Positions 31,858-42,698 of a stretch of DNA of 64,000 nt are shown piece after piece. The stretch lies in contig JBCDMB010000002.1 in the NCBI GenBank assembly GCA_038744685.1, forward strand, positions 210,216 through 274,215, read 5' to 3'. Numbering within the stretch: the first letter of the stretch is position 1; the number at the start of each line of letters is the position of its first letter. The notes below the pieces were generated by a model. The model had not been told where the DNA came from. It saw only the letters and a list, made by a program, of their open reading frames with translations, and made no database searches. Source of the stretch: Verrucomicrobiota bacterium (lineage in GTDB: Bacteria > Verrucomicrobiota > Verrucomicrobiia > Opitutales > Puniceicoccaceae). Made by a program: the position numbers and the translations under genes.

Positions 31858-33945
31858 TTATTTGTATTCGTATCGGAAGGGGTACATTCTCTTGCCTACC
31901 GAACGGATGACCTCGACCATCTCCCGGTAGGGCGTGTCTGCGATATCGACGAGACCGACGTTGTAGTTCTCTTCATCGGCTCTTCCGGCAAAATGCTCGT
32001 CTACCCATTGAAACCAGTGCACGCCGACCATTTGAGGATTCTCCAGCGCGCTTTGTAGATAGTCCTTGAAGAGTTCGGCGCGTTCGTTTTGGTCCTTCCC
32101 TTCGCGCAAACCGGGGTGAAAGTGTCCTTTGTCGGTCGCACCAAAGTGGTACTCTCCGATAATCATCGGTCGATCAGTATCGTAGGGCAAGCGCATGCTT
32201 CGGATGCTGCGCTCATATTTGTTGTAGCTGACGACATCGCAGTATTCCGCAGACGAAAGGGCTACGGTGTCATTCACCCACGCGAACCGGCAACCCATGT
32301 AAAGGTGATTTGGGGCTGCAGCCTTTTGTTCCTCTCTAATCGTCCGAAAGTACGTATCCGCTGTCTTGCGGTAGAAACTACGAAGGTCTCCGATCGCCCG
32401 ATCGATAGAGGGAACCGTTCGCGTCTCGAGGAAGTCCGTCCAAGACCTGTAGCCAGTTCCCCAGGCAAGATTCAAAGACTCGATATCACGGTATTTGCGT
32501 CTCAAGTCCCGCCCAAACTCGATCTTGGCGGGCTGATCGGCCGGACTTGTCAGCGTCTCCAAGGAAAGCGAAATCCCGTCGTTCCCCCAGGAAAGCTCGT
32601 TATCCACGAAAAAGCCAATGCACCAGGGGTCCTGTGCTTCAAAACGACGTTCTCGAAAGCCATTCTTGACCGACTCGCGAAACGAGGGATCGAACACGTC
32701 GTGAAATTTACCCCAATAGCCTTCAGAGCCTTCCAGCGTGCGATTGCCCACGACAAAGAAGCTCGCGATGTAGGCGGTATCGTTTCCACGGTAAAGCTCC
32801 GGCAGCGCCCAGTTCGCCACTGTATTCATTCCCCAACTACGCAAACGAAGATGAGCCATCTTGATAAAACTCTCCAGCCAATCCTCTCCGTATTTCCGAT
32901 AAAGGTTCGCTTTGTAAACCTGAAGGATTCGATAGGGAATCTTGTCTGAGTAGAAGCCGTGCGGTGCCCAATTGCTCAACTGGTAGAACTGAGCGAGTTC
33001 ACTCCCATCTTCGGGCAGTCCTTCGAAATAGTGTTCCCGGCCCTCAACCCCAGTGTAGCCAAAGTCGGGACTCATGCAGGTGGGTCCATTCGACCAAAAG
33101 AGGTATCCCTCGGGATCAACGAACCACCATTTGCCGTCGACCTTTTCGACCCGGAAAAAGCCTGTCGCCTCGAGCTTCGGTCCGTCCTTCCAACCACCGA
33201 ATCGGCTCCAGCTGGAAATTCCAGGGTTTCGCGAAAGATCTGACTCTTCAATCCGGATCACCTTCGCAAAGTCGCCGTCGTCGCGAATCTTTTCCGGCCA
33301 CTCCTTGTGCTTGTTTTGTCCATACCGATCGACGAAAGGCAAGAATCCCTCTGTCGGTCGGATCTCAACAGTTCCTTCTGCGCGAAGGTTTTGTATCAGA
33401 AAGGTTCTCGGCTCATCAGCGTGACCAATGAAAACCTGAATCTTTTCAACAGCAGCGAGATTCATCAGCTCGATTCCCGGCGCACGCCGCATACCGACCA
33501 GCGGAAGCGGTTCATCAAAAATCCAGTCCTCGGTGCTGAGACGCATACTGATGGTCATCGTTTGCCCCGGCTCGATGGACTCAAATCCCTGGGCATGCTG
33601 CGGGGTATTTGTCTGGCCGGCACTCTTCGAATCAAGCCGAATGCCAGCGAACAGCGGAAGGCTACCGAGGTTGGTTACATCCACTTTAACCCGAAAGTAA
33701 CCCCTCAAGTCCCAAGCGTCATCCCCTGAGCTAAAGGTAATGCTTGGCCACGCTTCAGAACCACCCGCCTCGACTAGGAGCCCGTCGTCGCGGTGTCCCA
33801 AAATGCGGCTATCATAATGCGATATATTCGGGTGGAGCGAACCTTCTTCCAGCGAAACCAAGCTATGGGTCCGGTTCTCGCTTTCGGCACAAGACAAAAA
33901 GGGAGCAGTCGCTACCATGGCACAGACTCTAAGATAGCGCTGCAT
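31858..33945 (-). CDS. GH50 exo-beta-agarase
   Basis: 695 residues. Short signal or possible lipoprotein leader ([16 protein letters not shown], weak lipobox around C19). N-terminal beta-sandwich (about 25-195), then a GH50 barrel starting with [18 protein letters not shown] (204-220), a strong family marker. E450 in [12 protein letters not shown] is the acid/base and E598 in [10 protein letters not shown] the nucleophile. GH50 enzymes release neoagarobiose from agarose or neoagarooligosaccharides, the substrate of GH117. The start overlaps the upstream GH2 stop by 17 bases, implying translational coupling. Confidence 0.93.
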   Translation of the reverse strand: MQRYLRVCAMVATAPFLSCAESENRTHSLVSLEEGSLHPNISHYDSRILGHRDDGLLVEAGGSEAWPSITFSSGDDAWDLRGYFRVKVDVTNLGSLPLFAGIRLDSKSAGQTNTPQHAQGFESIEPGQTMTISMRLSTEDWIFDEPLPLVGMRRAPGIELMNLAAVEKIQVFIGHADEPRTFLIQNLRAEGTVEIRPTEGFLPFVDRYGQNKHKEWPEKIRDDGDFAKVIRIEESDLSRNPGISSWSRFGGWKDGPKLEATGFFRVEKVDGKWWFVDPEGYLFWSNGPTCMSPDFGYTGVEGREHYFEGLPEDGSELAQFYQLSNWAPHGFYSDKIPYRILQVYKANLYRKYGEDWLESFIKMAHLRLRSWGMNTVANWALPELYRGNDTAYIASFFVVGNRTLEGSEGYWGKFHDVFDPSFRESVKNGFRERRFEAQDPWCIGFFVDNELSWGNDGISLSLETLTSPADQPAKIEFGRDLRRKYRDIESLNLAWGTGYRSWTDFLETRTVPSIDRAIGDLRSFYRKTADTYFRTIREEQKAAAPNHLYMGCRFAWVNDTVALSSAEYCDVVSYNKYERSIRSMRLPYDTDRPMIIGEYHFGATDKGHFHPGLREGKDQNERAELFKDYLQSALENPQMVGVHWFQWVDEHFAGRADEENYNVGLVDIADTPYREMVEVIRSVGKRMYPFRYEYK

Positions 33946-36325
33946 AGGCCTCTAATTCGATTTGAGCCGATTCGATCTCCGGCGAATGGGCAAAAACCTC
34001 TCCCGAACTACTATCCGAGAGCACAAGCAAACACCTACCCTGTGAGGTTGTAAGTCGATCCGACTGAAAATCCTGGGTGCTGCAAATGCTGCCATTGTCC
34101 ACGCCAAGGATACGGGCAACCCCCGATACACTGAACCGCACCTCTCGCTCTTCCGACTTCACTGGACGGCCCTCCTCATCGACCAGCTGAGCGATGACGT
34201 GAACGCCGTCGCGCATGAGCTCAATTCCGACCGGACTGCCGGACGTCTCGATCGCATCACTTGCTGCGGCTGCTCTCGCTTCGAGTTTTCCCGCTTCGAA
34301 CGGAACGGCCCACTTGAAGATCCGGTCAGGGAAATCCGAAAGCTTCTTGGAACCGAGCGATTGTCCATTGAGAAACAGTTCAACGTCGTCGGAATTCGAA
34401 TACACCTCGACTGCTATCATCTCGCCGTCAGTATAGTTCCAGTGCGTGTTGACCTCTTGCCAAGCCCAGAGTTTCCGCTCCCAGGCAGTGGGATCGTCCT
34501 CTCCAATGAAACCAGTCTTCTCGTCGTAAGAGTACGGAGACCATTCCAGCGTCTGGGTCGTGAGATGGAGATGCGGATCATCAGACCAGAGGGTTTTCAA
34601 CATGTGGTAGGAACCTCGTGGGAAACCAGCAGTGTCGAGTAAACCACTTTCGTTGGCACGGACCGGCCAGCGGTTATCTACCTCGCCCAGGTAGTCGATT
34701 CCGGTCCAAAGAAAGGTACCGGCGACAAAAGGTCGCTCGGCAACAGCCTTCCACTCATGCCACTGAGGTAGGTTTTCGGTTCCCATCAACGGGAGGCGGG
34801 GGTAGTTCTTGTGACCGTAGTCGTACATCACCCTCCGGTAGCTAAATCCAATTACATCGAGAGCGTCTGCGTAGCCGGACAGGTAGCTGGAGGAAGGAAG
34901 GATACAATTCGCTATTACCGGACGCGAGGTATCGAGCTCTTTCGTCCATTTTGAGAGTTTCTGCGCTGTTCTACCGATGCCGTGTTCGCCATTGGGAAGG
35001 GTTTCAAGCAACCGCCTGATTTCCTCTGGCGAATTCGGCGGCTGATCCCAGAAGTAATTTCCGCTCCAATCGACATGGAAGAAACCAGTCGCTTCCGCGT
35101 TGCGCGGATAGGTCCACTCGATCTCGTTTCCAATGCTCCACTGGAAAATCGAGGGGTGGTTCCGATGCGAGCGAATCGTATCCTTCAAATCCCGTTCAGC
35201 CCACTCTTCAAAATGCTCTGCATAACCCCTCGAAATGTAGTCCGAGTGCCTATCATTCATGTTCAGACGTTTGTCCTTCGGGTTGTCCCACTCATCAAAG
35301 AACTCGTCCTGAACGAGGAGTCCGATCTCATCACAGAGACTGAGAAAATCAGAGGAAGCCGGATTGTGCGCAATCCGGACCGCATTGCATCCCGCTTCCT
35401 TCAGTGTTTCGAGTCGACGCCGCCAGACATCATCCGGCACAGCTGCACCAACACAGCCGGCATCGTGATGCAGGCAGACACCCTTAACCTTGGTGTTCTT
35501 CCCGTTCAGGAAAAAGCCCTTGTCGGCATCGAAATGAATCGTGCGGATACCGAATCGAGTGACGTAGGTATCCAAAAGTTCACTACGCATCCAGACTCGG
35601 GTCACCGCTTGGTAAAGCTGTGGCGTAGTCAATTCCCAGAACTCGGGATCCAAAACTTCCGCAATCTGTGTGACCTTGTCCAAGGCGGCGCTCTCTACCT
35701 TGGCGACGGTCTCGCCGGTCGGATCAACGATTTCTGTTTCCACTGTGACTTCGTCCAGAGGACCAGCGATCTCGACTTCGATCCGGACGGTCGCACGATC
35801 CCTCGAAACTTCCGGAGTAGTCACAAAGGTGCCCCAGACGGGAACGTGGGTCTCCGATGTTCCAATTAGCTCGGCGCGTCGGTAGATTCCGGAGCCGGTA
35901 TACCAGCGGCTGTCACAGTAACGGCTACGATCGACCCGGACAGAAACGACATTCTCGCCATCAACAATCCAATCCGTGATATCGAAGTAAAACGGCGAAT
36001 AGCCATAGGGGTGGTCACCCAGTTTTTTCCCGTTCAGATAAACTGTCGAGTGATTGTAGATGCCATCGAAGTGAAGGTACGTCCGCTCCGTACCCAGGGG
36101 ACGAAACTTCTTTCGATACCAGCCGATTCCACCGGGTAGGTAGGCCGTCGCGCCTTCCAGACCTTCGTCAAAAGAGGATTCGACGCTCCAGTCATGGGGG
36201 ATATGAACCGATCGCCAATCACCATCGTCAAAGACCGGTGCTTCGGCACCCTCCATATCGCCAAGAAGAAACCGCCAGCCTTCAGTAAGCGGAACGGTTT
36301 GGCGCGGTGTTGAATCGACTCTCAT
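33929..36325 (-). CDS. GH2 beta-galactosidase-like glycosidase
   Basis: 798 residues from ATG 36325. The frame is open to 36565, but that part lies within the sulfatase coding region and is rejected. Layout: sugar-binding domain ([37 protein letters not shown]), Ig-like domain, barrel ([20 protein letters not shown]), then C-terminal beta domains including a cadherin-like [13 protein letters not shown] region. Acid/base E401 in [10 protein letters not shown]; nucleophile E517 in [10 protein letters not shown]. No signal peptide, so cytoplasmic. GH2 enzymes of porphyran loci remove beta-linked galactose from the non-reducing end. 52 bases after the sulfatase and coupled to GH50. Confidence 0.92.
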   Translation of the reverse strand: MRVDSTPRQTVPLTEGWRFLLGDMEGAEAPVFDDGDWRSVHIPHDWSVESSFDEGLEGATAYLPGGIGWYRKKFRPLGTERTYLHFDGIYNHSTVYLNGKKLGDHPYGYSPFYFDITDWIVDGENVVSVRVDRSRYCDSRWYTGSGIYRRAELIGTSETHVPVWGTFVTTPEVSRDRATVRIEVEIAGPLDEVTVETEIVDPTGETVAKVESAALDKVTQIAEVLDPEFWELTTPQLYQAVTRVWMRSELLDTYVTRFGIRTIHFDADKGFFLNGKNTKVKGVCLHHDAGCVGAAVPDDVWRRRLETLKEAGCNAVRIAHNPASSDFLSLCDEIGLLVQDEFFDEWDNPKDKRLNMNDRHSDYISRGYAEHFEEWAERDLKDTIRSHRNHPSIFQWSIGNEIEWTYPRNAEATGFFHVDWSGNYFWDQPPNSPEEIRRLLETLPNGEHGIGRTAQKLSKWTKELDTSRPVIANCILPSSSYLSGYADALDVIGFSYRRVMYDYGHKNYPRLPLMGTENLPQWHEWKAVAERPFVAGTFLWTGIDYLGEVDNRWPVRANESGLLDTAGFPRGSYHMLKTLWSDDPHLHLTTQTLEWSPYSYDEKTGFIGEDDPTAWERKLWAWQEVNTHWNYTDGEMIAVEVYSNSDDVELFLNGQSLGSKKLSDFPDRIFKWAVPFEAGKLEARAAAASDAIETSGSPVGIELMRDGVHVIAQLVDEEGRPVKSEEREVRFSVSGVARILGVDNGSICSTQDFQSDRLTTSQGRCLLVLSDSSSGEVFAHSPEIESAQIELEAYAALS

Positions 36326-36377
36326 TAAATTTTCCAACGGTTTCGGTCTTTTTCCAATTTTGTTGAGCAAACTGAGT

Positions 36378-38078
36378 TCAATAGGGGTCACGTGGCCGCA
36401 CCTTGACCACCTCGGCGTAGTCGACGATTTCCTGATCGGACTCCCGTTGCCGGGCGATCTTTGCAAGCTGCTCGACGAGCTCGGGGTTTTGCCTTGCCAG
36501 ATTCTTCGACTCAGAAGGATCGTTTTCGAGGTCGTACAACTCGTGAACAATCCCGGGTTTAGCAATCGTCTGTAAATACCAACCGGGCTCGATCAGAAGC
36601 TTCCACCGGCCTTTGTAAATGACACTCTGTTGTCCCTTGTCGTTAAAATAAAGCACTTCATGCGGCGCAATGGACTCGCCCTTGAGGACAGAGACCACAC
36701 TACGCCCGTCCATCGGCGCAAGTTCGTTACCACGGAACTCTGTGGGATAATCGGCATCAATGATGTCCAGTATCGTGGGCATCCAATCACCGACCCACAC
36801 TTGCTCATTAGAAATCGTGCCGGGAGCGATGCGACCCCTCCAGTAGGCAATGCAGTGAGACTTCAGTCCGCCCTCCCAGACCAAAGCTTTACTCCCCCGG
36901 TAGGGAGCGTTCATGAATTCATGGAGCTTGGAAACTGACCCATTGTCCGAAAAGTAAAGGATGAGCGTATTGTCCAGCTCGCCAGTGTCGACCAGCGCTT
37001 GCATCAAGCGAGCCACGTTCTGATCGATACCCTCCATCATCGCTGCATGCAACGCCAGCTGCCGACGGAAGGTGTCCTGATCCGGCGGAAGCCAGCTCGG
37101 CTTGTAGGCGCCATCGTCGGGGAAAAGACCCTCGGACTTCAAGCGCTCCACACGTTCGCGTTGGGCAGCCCGTAGGTCTTCGTATTTCGGAAGGTACTTC
37201 TGAACTAAAGATTCCGGCGCCTGCCAAGGACGGTGGGGAGCGCGATAGGCTACATAGAGGAAGAAAGGCGCATCTTCCTTAGAGGCATCCTCTATCATTT
37301 CGATGGCTCGGTCGGTGATCCCATCGGTGGCGTGGAAGACCGGTCCGCTTTTCCCGTGATTCTGGCTGTAGGGCGTGCCCGGCTCGGATGGATAAGTGTG
37401 AATCGTGTAGTCGCGGTCGTATTCGATCTCGGCCTTTTCATTGCCATCCACATACGGGTGCGGTTGGCCGGGTTTGAAAAAGAGATTATCCTGGGCTTTG
37501 AAAATACCAAAGTACTCATCAAACCCGCGCTGTTTCGGCAGAGCGAGGAAATCGGCCTCAATCTCTTCATCCGTCAACTCCCAGCCTTCGTGAGACTGCT
37601 TCCAGGCTTTTTGCAGTCCCTCCGAAAACTTCATCAGACTCCCTCCCAGGTGCCACTTGCCCACCATTGAGGTCTGGTAACCCTCGTCTCTCAGAAGCTC
37701 GGCAAGGGTCGGAAAATCGTACGACAGGCGGCCGCGCCTTGCTGGGAAAGGCATCTCACGTGACCAATCGCCCACCACACCGCCACCAAATCCCACTTTG
37801 GCTGACTCGAGTCCGGTCATCAGCGAGGCACGGGTCGGACTGCACCTTCCATTCGTGTAGAAGTTCGTCAGACGCATTCCATTCTCTGCGAGCCGATCCA
37901 GGTTCGGTGTCTCGATTTCTCCTCCGTAGGATCCCAGGTCCGAATAACCGGAATCGTCGGACAGGATAATGATGACATTCGGCCTCGTCTCACCAGAAAC
38001 TCCGTTCACGATCAAAAGGAGACTCGCAAATAAGAAATAGGAACTCAAAGCGAGCGTGGGTTTACTCGTGCAATTCAT
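36378..38078 (-). CDS. secreted S1-type sulfatase 6
   Basis: 566 residues from ATG 38078; the longer frame overlaps the AraC gene's end. Signal peptide [19 protein letters not shown]. Core [22 protein letters not shown]79 in [15 protein letters not shown] (formylglycine, with Thr instead of Ser in C-x-P-x-R, allowed), [11 protein letters not shown] and [13 protein letters not shown]-terminal [12 protein letters not shown] and [17 protein letters not shown] are typical of arylsulfatase-A relatives. First enzyme gene after the AraC regulator, 40 bases downstream of it, so probably co-transcribed. Confidence 0.93.
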   Translation of the reverse strand: MNCTSKPTLALSSYFLFASLLLIVNGVSGETRPNVIIILSDDSGYSDLGSYGGEIETPNLDRLAENGMRLTNFYTNGRCSPTRASLMTGLESAKVGFGGGVVGDWSREMPFPARRGRLSYDFPTLAELLRDEGYQTSMVGKWHLGGSLMKFSEGLQKAWKQSHEGWELTDEEIEADFLALPKQRGFDEYFGIFKAQDNLFFKPGQPHPYVDGNEKAEIEYDRDYTIHTYPSEPGTPYSQNHGKSGPVFHATDGITDRAIEMIEDASKEDAPFFLYVAYRAPHRPWQAPESLVQKYLPKYEDLRAAQRERVERLKSEGLFPDDGAYKPSWLPPDQDTFRRQLALHAAMMEGIDQNVARLMQALVDTGELDNTLILYFSDNGSVSKLHEFMNAPYRGSKALVWEGGLKSHCIAYWRGRIAPGTISNEQVWVGDWMPTILDIIDADYPTEFRGNELAPMDGRSVVSVLKGESIAPHEVLYFNDKGQQSVIYKGRWKLLIEPGWYLQTIAKPGIVHELYDLENDPSESKNLARQNPELVEQLAKIARQRESDQEIVDYAEVVKVRPRDPY

Positions 38079-38118
38079 CGGGGTTAAAAGTTTGTAGGAG
38101 AGAAACAGCGAGGAAAGC

Positions 38119-38961
38119 TCAGTTGCCTTCTGCAACGGCTTTCACTTGCTTGCGGAAGTCCTGAGGGGTCACTCCCATGACAGATTTAAAGAGTTTGGAA
38201 AAGTGAAAGCCGTCGCTACAGCCAAATTGAGAGGCTAGCTCTTCGTTCGAAAGACTGGTGCGCGTCATCAGGCGACCTGCCTGCCGCATCAACGCCGCCC
38301 TGCGATAGCGCATCGGAGACACATTGAACTGCTTGGTAAAGCCCTTGCGCCAGGTTTCGTAGCTGCAACCGCATTCGTTGGCCAGCAGTTCCCAGTCCGG
38401 CTGATCCTCGGGTGGCAGGGACTGCAGGTGCTGTCGGCTGGCAATCATGCGTTCTTCAAAGCTCCAATCCGCCCGGTCCGCAGCCGAGACGTGATTCAGC
38501 AGGAGGTGGATATCTGATAGCGTGACAACGGCTTCAAAGTGATTTCGTGGCCGGCTGTCGACGATCCGCTTCCAACGCGGCAACCACAGATCGACGCTCC
38601 CCAAGTGGAAGACCTGCCGCTGTTCAAGACCTGCACACTCCCGCCACGGATCGAAAGCGTCGCCATGGAAACAAGCGTAGATCTCCTTCCAGAACCCACC
38701 GGTCCGACAGCCGTATTGGTGAGTCAAGCCCGGCGGCACCACAATACAGTCCCCTGGTTTTACCTCCGTCTCAATGCCGTTCTCGTCCCGAAAAACACCC
38801 CCACCCTCAATGATCAGGGCAAGTGAGTAGAATTCGAGGCTCCGCATCTGCTTCAACCCCCAATCCTGATCCGTTACAAAGAAACCGGCATAGTTGAGGG
38901 CGCCGAGGGGTGTCGGAGTGTCGATCCAGTGGTAAATCTCGGGTTCTCGGGGCAAATCCAT
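38119..38961 (-). CDS. AraC-family transcriptional regulator heading the agar operon
   Basis: 280 residues from ATG 38961 (GTG 38997 possible). N-terminal cupin-like sensor domain with [19 protein letters not shown] (about 70-90). C-terminal AraC DNA-binding domain with two helix-turn-helix units: [20 protein letters not shown] and [20 protein letters not shown], ending [16 protein letters not shown]. AraC regulators of this type usually activate catabolic genes on sugar binding. It is the first gene of an eleven-gene collinear run. A TGTAAGTTTTGGG motif lies directly before its start and also before the plus-strand GH2 at 40312, a good candidate for its own binding site. Confidence 0.93.
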   Translation of the reverse strand: MDLPREPEIYHWIDTPTPLGALNYAGFFVTDQDWGLKQMRSLEFYSLALIIEGGGVFRDENGIETEVKPGDCIVVPPGLTHQYGCRTGGFWKEIYACFHGDAFDPWRECAGLEQRQVFHLGSVDLWLPRWKRIVDSRPRNHFEAVVTLSDIHLLLNHVSAADRADWSFEERMIASRQHLQSLPPEDQPDWELLANECGCSYETWRKGFTKQFNVSPMRYRRAALMRQAGRLMTRTSLSNEELASQFGCSDGFHFSKLFKSVMGVTPQDFRKQVKAVAEGN

Positions 38962-38963
38962 AC

Positions 38964-38976
38964 CCCAAAACTTACA
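38964..38976. promoter_or_regulatory. CCCAAAACTTACA motif before the AraC-led operon
   Basis: Same 13 bases as at 2383-2395 and 40163-40175. Here it ends 2 bases before the chosen ATG (38961), so it overlaps the ribosome-binding region, unless GTG 38997 is the real start. Confidence 0.4.
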
Positions 38977-39055
38977 TACCGACCACCTGTCGTCCACTAC
39001 AAAAGTCTATATCCATTGATATTTCTGAGCCAGGAAGAACCACTTTCAACAAACC

Positions 39056-39087
39056 AAAAAAAAGCGCCCGCCACAGTGGGCGAGCGC
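39056..39087 (-). terminator. Rho-independent terminator of the PEP-CTERM gene
   Basis: On the minus strand a 9-pair stem (39064-39087, one G-T pair, loop CACTGT) is followed by eight T (39063-39056). It lies 27 bases after the stop of the gene at 39114. Confidence 0.85.
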
Positions 39088-39113
39088 CTGAGAAGATAAA
39101 ATACGCTGGGAAA

Positions 39114-39893
39114 CTACCTACGCCGCCGTGCAACTACGCAACCCATCGCAATCAAACCACCGAGGAATGCGAAGGAGTTTGCCTCCGGAATAGGAGTGGT
39201 GCTGAACTGAAGATCGTAGTTCCGAGCGACCATAGTCCCCGCTGCCCCTTGGACAGAATTGTTTAGCAAGATACTCGCAACGGGACCCGTGAAATCAATC
39301 GAGTCTTGGACAAATTGAAAAGTGTTTTCGGTAGTTGAAACATTAGCTGTTTGCGTCGTTTCACCAGCTCCAGTCACATCGACCGAACCGCTTGCCGGAA
39401 TACCAGAACCCTTGCCGATGTTGATCGAGGTGAAACCATCGAAAACAATAATGTCACCGTTGTCAGTGGTCGTTCCAGAAACGCTAAGCATCGAGATAGT
39501 TATTCCCTCCAAGTTACCAAAACCAGCATCGATGCCTTGATTCATTGCGTTCGGCGACGCCCCAGAGCCATCAAACCTCATCGTGAACGACACGGTGTCG
39601 TTTGCAGTCGAGTCCCCATCTAGATCGAGACCCGAGTACCGGACGAAGTAGTCTAGGGGATTAGCCGCGGTATTCACGTTGGTAGGCGGGTCCTCGTTGA
39701 TCAAAACCGTACCACCGCTTACCTGCGTTCCCGGGACTGCTGGGGTCCCTGTCCACGGGGTGCCAACATTCGCATCGTGACCGTACACGCCACCGGAGCG
39801 GAGATCAAGAGCGGAGATTGTGACGACAGCCGAGTGCGCTGTGGCGCTCACCATGAGGCCGGCAAGCGCGAGGGTTATTACATTACTTTTCAT
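39114..39893 (-). CDS. PEP-CTERM sorting-domain surface protein
   Basis: 259 residues. Signal peptide MKSNVITLALAGLMVSATAHS; the mature part is a Thr/Ser/Gly-rich beta protein with many Asp and Asn. The C-terminus IPEANSFAFLGGLIAMGCVVARRRR is a PEP-CTERM signal: PEA in place of the usual PEP, a transmembrane helix and an Arg tail. Exosortase would process it at the inner membrane; no exosortase gene is in the window. It resembles other secreted proteins with large Gly-rich domains; function unknown. It is monocistronic, with its own terminator, and faces the GH2 gene at 40312 divergently. Confidence 0.88.
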   Translation of the reverse strand: MKSNVITLALAGLMVSATAHSAVVTISALDLRSGGVYGHDANVGTPWTGTPAVPGTQVSGGTVLINEDPPTNVNTAANPLDYFVRYSGLDLDGDSTANDTVSFTMRFDGSGASPNAMNQGIDAGFGNLEGITISMLSVSGTTTDNGDIIVFDGFTSINIGKGSGIPASGSVDVTGAGETTQTANVSTTENTFQFVQDSIDFTGPVASILLNNSVQGAAGTMVARNYDLQFSTTPIPEANSFAFLGGLIAMGCVVARRRR

Positions 39894-40042
39894 ATGGGGC
39901 GATTGGGTTAGCGTTAAGAATCTTGCGATTGAACAAACTCAGTCTCTCCCAAAGATCTTTTCTGTCAATACCATTTTCAACAAATAATTACCCTACTAAA
40001 GTCCAGAAATACAGACCGAATAAGGACCTTACTTTTTTTTCC

Positions 40043-40062
40043 GGATTTTGTAACCAAAATCC
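40043..40062. promoter_or_regulatory. GGATTTTG-TAAC-CAAAATCC inverted repeat
   Basis: Eight-base perfect arms around TAAC in the 418-base divergent region (39894-40311) between the PEP-CTERM gene and the GH2 gene. No T-run on either side, so an operator is as likely as a stem-loop. Confidence 0.35.
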
Positions 40063-40135
40063 CTAAAAAACAAGGTGCAAAGGATAATCGAACCCTTTCG
40101 AGTCATCCCTATTCGCCAACAAACAGCGGTTTTTG

Positions 40136-40175
40136 TGTAAGTTTTTCGGTTTTACCCTTATACCCAAAACTTACA
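40136..40175. promoter_or_regulatory. TGTAAGTTTT / AAAACTTACA inverted repeat
   Basis: TGTAAGTTTT (40136-40145) and AAAACTTACA (40166-40175) are perfect inverted 10-base arms 20 bases apart, about 46-85 bases upstream of the TTGACT box of the GH2 promoter. The same half-site lies at 2386 and 38967, fitting binding of a dimeric regulator such as the AraC protein. Confidence 0.45.
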
Positions 40176-40220
40176 AATCTTTTTCACCAACGATATTAGT
40201 GGGCAGAAGCACGATCATCC

Positions 40221-40249
40221 TTGACTATGTAATTTTTGGTATTTTTAAC
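40221..40249 (+). promoter_or_regulatory. sigma-70-like promoter for the GH2/dehydrogenase cluster
   Basis: TTGACT (40221-40226), 17-base spacer, TTTAAC (40244-40249). About 60 bases upstream of the GH2 ATG. Confidence 0.4.
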
Positions 40250-40311
40250 AACAGATCCTTGGTTTCCATCCCCCTTCCCCATCAACACTAGTTCCCAAAA
40301 AATTGGTAAGC

Positions 40312-42678
40312 ATGCCCTCCCGTATCGAAATCGACTTAAGCGGTAACCACTGGAAGATGCAGGGCATTCGCCCTGGCCAGGGGATCATCGAAGGTTTTCA
40401 TGAGCTTGCCTCCGAGTATCAGGGCACTTTTTACAACTGGAACCAGGGCTGCGTTCCCGGCGATGTCTACACCGACCTCCAACGGGCAGGCGCCATCGAC
40501 GATCCCTACTTCGGGCGAAACTTCATTCGCGCCAAATGGGCCATGGAGCTTGAGTGGTGGTACATTACGAAATTCGAAACGCCAGAGGAGATGCGCGGCA
40601 AACGGATCAGCCTTGTGTTTGAGGGCGTCGACTACAGCTGCGACGCCTGGGTCAACGGCACGCACCTCGGGAGCCACGAGGGCATGTTTTCTCACTTTGA
40701 TTTTGATATCAGCCCTCTCGTTCGATTCGAAAAGTGGGCCGAAGGCTGCAACATCCTCATGCTTAAACTAGACCCGCCGCCGCGAAACCATCGCCGTGTT
40801 ATGGGGAGGAAGTTCGTCTTCGGCGGCGACTACATGCCCGATGTCATCCCGATGGGCATCTGGCAACCCGTTAGAGTCCGTGCCACCGGTGCTCACCGGA
40901 TCGAAAAGACCCGTATTGAGTCCACCATCGATGGCAAGGACGCGGTGGTCTCAATCGATGTCGAAATCAGCAGTAAAATGGACGCACCCGTTCTCGGAAC
41001 CTTGGACCTCTCCGTTAAGGGAGAAAATTTCCGCTCAAGACCGATAGTCATCCGACAAAAAGCCCAGCTCGCCCCGGGAAAAAACGTGGTGCGTGTCGAA
41101 GTCCCGGTGCGCAACGCCAAGCTCTGGTGGCCCATGGGTATGGGCGAGCAAAGGCTCTACGAGGTCGAAATCGGGCTCAAGACCGGTAGAACCGAACAAG
41201 ACAGCTACCGCGAGGTCTTTGGAATAAGAGAGGTCGAGATGACCCGAAACCCCGGCTTTTCGAAGGACGAGGTCGAGTACGACTGGACGTTCAACATCAA
41301 CGGCAAACCGATGTTTCTGCGCTCCGCTTGCTGGAGTGGTCCCCCCTCGATGCTCTACGGTCGAAACCGCAACGAGAAGTACGATGCACTACTGAAGATG
41401 GTCAGGGAGGCGAATATCAACAACCTCCGCATCTTCGGCTGGCACCCGCCGGAGGTCCCCTACTTCTATGAGCTCTGCGACCGGCTCGGGATCACCGTCT
41501 GGACCAATTTCTGTTTCGCGACACAGGCCTACAAGGCAGATCCCGAGGTTTTCCATCCGGCGGTAGCCGAGTGCGTGCAAATCGTCGAGCAACGCCGCAA
41601 CCACCCCAGCGCAATCATGTTCATGGGCGGAGAAGAGGTCTTTTTCTCCAACGCCCACGTGGAGAGCGACAACAAGTTCATCATGGAATCGATCGGCGAA
41701 GCCGTGCGAAAGGTGACCAACATCCCTTACGGAATCGCTTCTCCGATGAGTGAAACCTTCGGACGCAAGCTCGGTTTCAAGCCAAAGGAGTCCACACATG
41801 CGAACGAGCACTACTATGGAGCGGGCGACGTGCTGATGGAAGAGTATTATCCAAAGCTCGATTTCTGTGTAGTCCCCGAACTCACAGCCGCATCCGCACC
41901 CTCGATCAAAAGCCTGAAAAAATTCATCCCGGAAAACGAGCTTTGGCCCATGGGACCGAGCTGGGGCTACCACTGGGCCGACATCGACATCCTCAAAACA
42001 CTGAACGTCGAAGTCTTTGGGGAGCCCCGAACAGATTCCCTCGAAGACTTCGTTGAAGCCACCCAAACCGCACACGGCATCATCGCACAGTTTGCACTGG
42101 AACATTTCCGCCGACGCAAGCCACGGGTGAGCTGTGTCTCGCTTTGCCACTTCATCACCCACATGCCCGACATCAAATGGGGCATCGTTGACTACTACGG
42201 CGAGAAGAAGCTCTGTTTCGACTACGTGAAACGCGCCTATCAGCCCTTGCTGCCGAGTTTGGAATACACCAAACGGCGCTGGAATCCGGGAAGTCTATTT
42301 GATGCTGGGCTTTGGGTCGTCAACGACCATCACAAGGATCTGAAGGACCTCAATTTACAATGGAGAGTAATCCATTCCAATGGCAAGGTGCAGCAGGGAG
42401 ACCGTATCGAAATCGAAGTCGAGGCGAACAGCTCCAAGGAGTTTGGCCGAGTCAACTGGAAGGTCGAAGGCAAGGACAGCTCGACGTTTCGTGTGGAATT
42501 ACAAATCGTTGATCGCAACGGAGATATTCTTGCGGAAAACTGGCACACTCTCACCATCGGTGACCAGTTAAAAGCCAAGAAACACTGTGCTGAAATGCAC
42601 AGGGAAATCGCCGCCTCAGCAAATTCCTACGGCAAGAGCTACTACCGTTACTTCCCAGAACTCTGGAACTTTGAATAA
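40312..42678 (+). CDS. GH2 beta-mannosidase-like glycosidase, atypical active-site motif
   Basis: 788 residues from ATG 40312 (TTG 40303 is in frame). N-terminal sandwich with [20 protein letters not shown] and [18 protein letters not shown], as in beta-mannosidase-like GH2 enzymes; Ig-like domain; barrel with [19 protein letters not shown]. The acid/base motif reads [13 protein letters not shown]442 aligns with the catalytic Glu, but the Asn usually just before it is Glu441. Candidate nucleophile E523 in [10 protein letters not shown]. No signal peptide. It heads a plus-strand cluster with the two anhydrogalactose-pathway enzymes, so its substrate is probably a galactan oligosaccharide rather than mannan. 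Confidence 0.85.
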   Translation: MPSRIEIDLSGNHWKMQGIRPGQGIIEGFHELASEYQGTFYNWNQGCVPGDVYTDLQRAGAIDDPYFGRNFIRAKWAMELEWWYITKFETPEEMRGKRISLVFEGVDYSCDAWVNGTHLGSHEGMFSHFDFDISPLVRFEKWAEGCNILMLKLDPPPRNHRRVMGRKFVFGGDYMPDVIPMGIWQPVRVRATGAHRIEKTRIESTIDGKDAVVSIDVEISSKMDAPVLGTLDLSVKGENFRSRPIVIRQKAQLAPGKNVVRVEVPVRNAKLWWPMGMGEQRLYEVEIGLKTGRTEQDSYREVFGIREVEMTRNPGFSKDEVEYDWTFNINGKPMFLRSACWSGPPSMLYGRNRNEKYDALLKMVREANINNLRIFGWHPPEVPYFYELCDRLGITVWTNFCFATQAYKADPEVFHPAVAECVQIVEQRRNHPSAIMFMGGEEVFFSNAHVESDNKFIMESIGEAVRKVTNIPYGIASPMSETFGRKLGFKPKESTHANEHYYGAGDVLMEEYYPKLDFCVVPELTAASAPSIKSLKKFIPENELWPMGPSWGYHWADIDILKTLNVEVFGEPRTDSLEDFVEATQTAHGIIAQFALEHFRRRKPRVSCVSLCHFITHMPDIKWGIVDYYGEKKLCFDYVKRAYQPLLPSLEYTKRRWNPGSLFDAGLWVVNDHHKDLKDLNLQWRVIHSNGKVQQGDRIEIEVEANSSKEFGRVNWKVEGKDSSTFRVELQIVDRNGDILAENWHTLTIGDQLKAKKHCAEMHREIAASANSYGKSYYRYFPELWNFE

Positions 42679-42698
42679 CCCTTTAAAACAAACGTATC

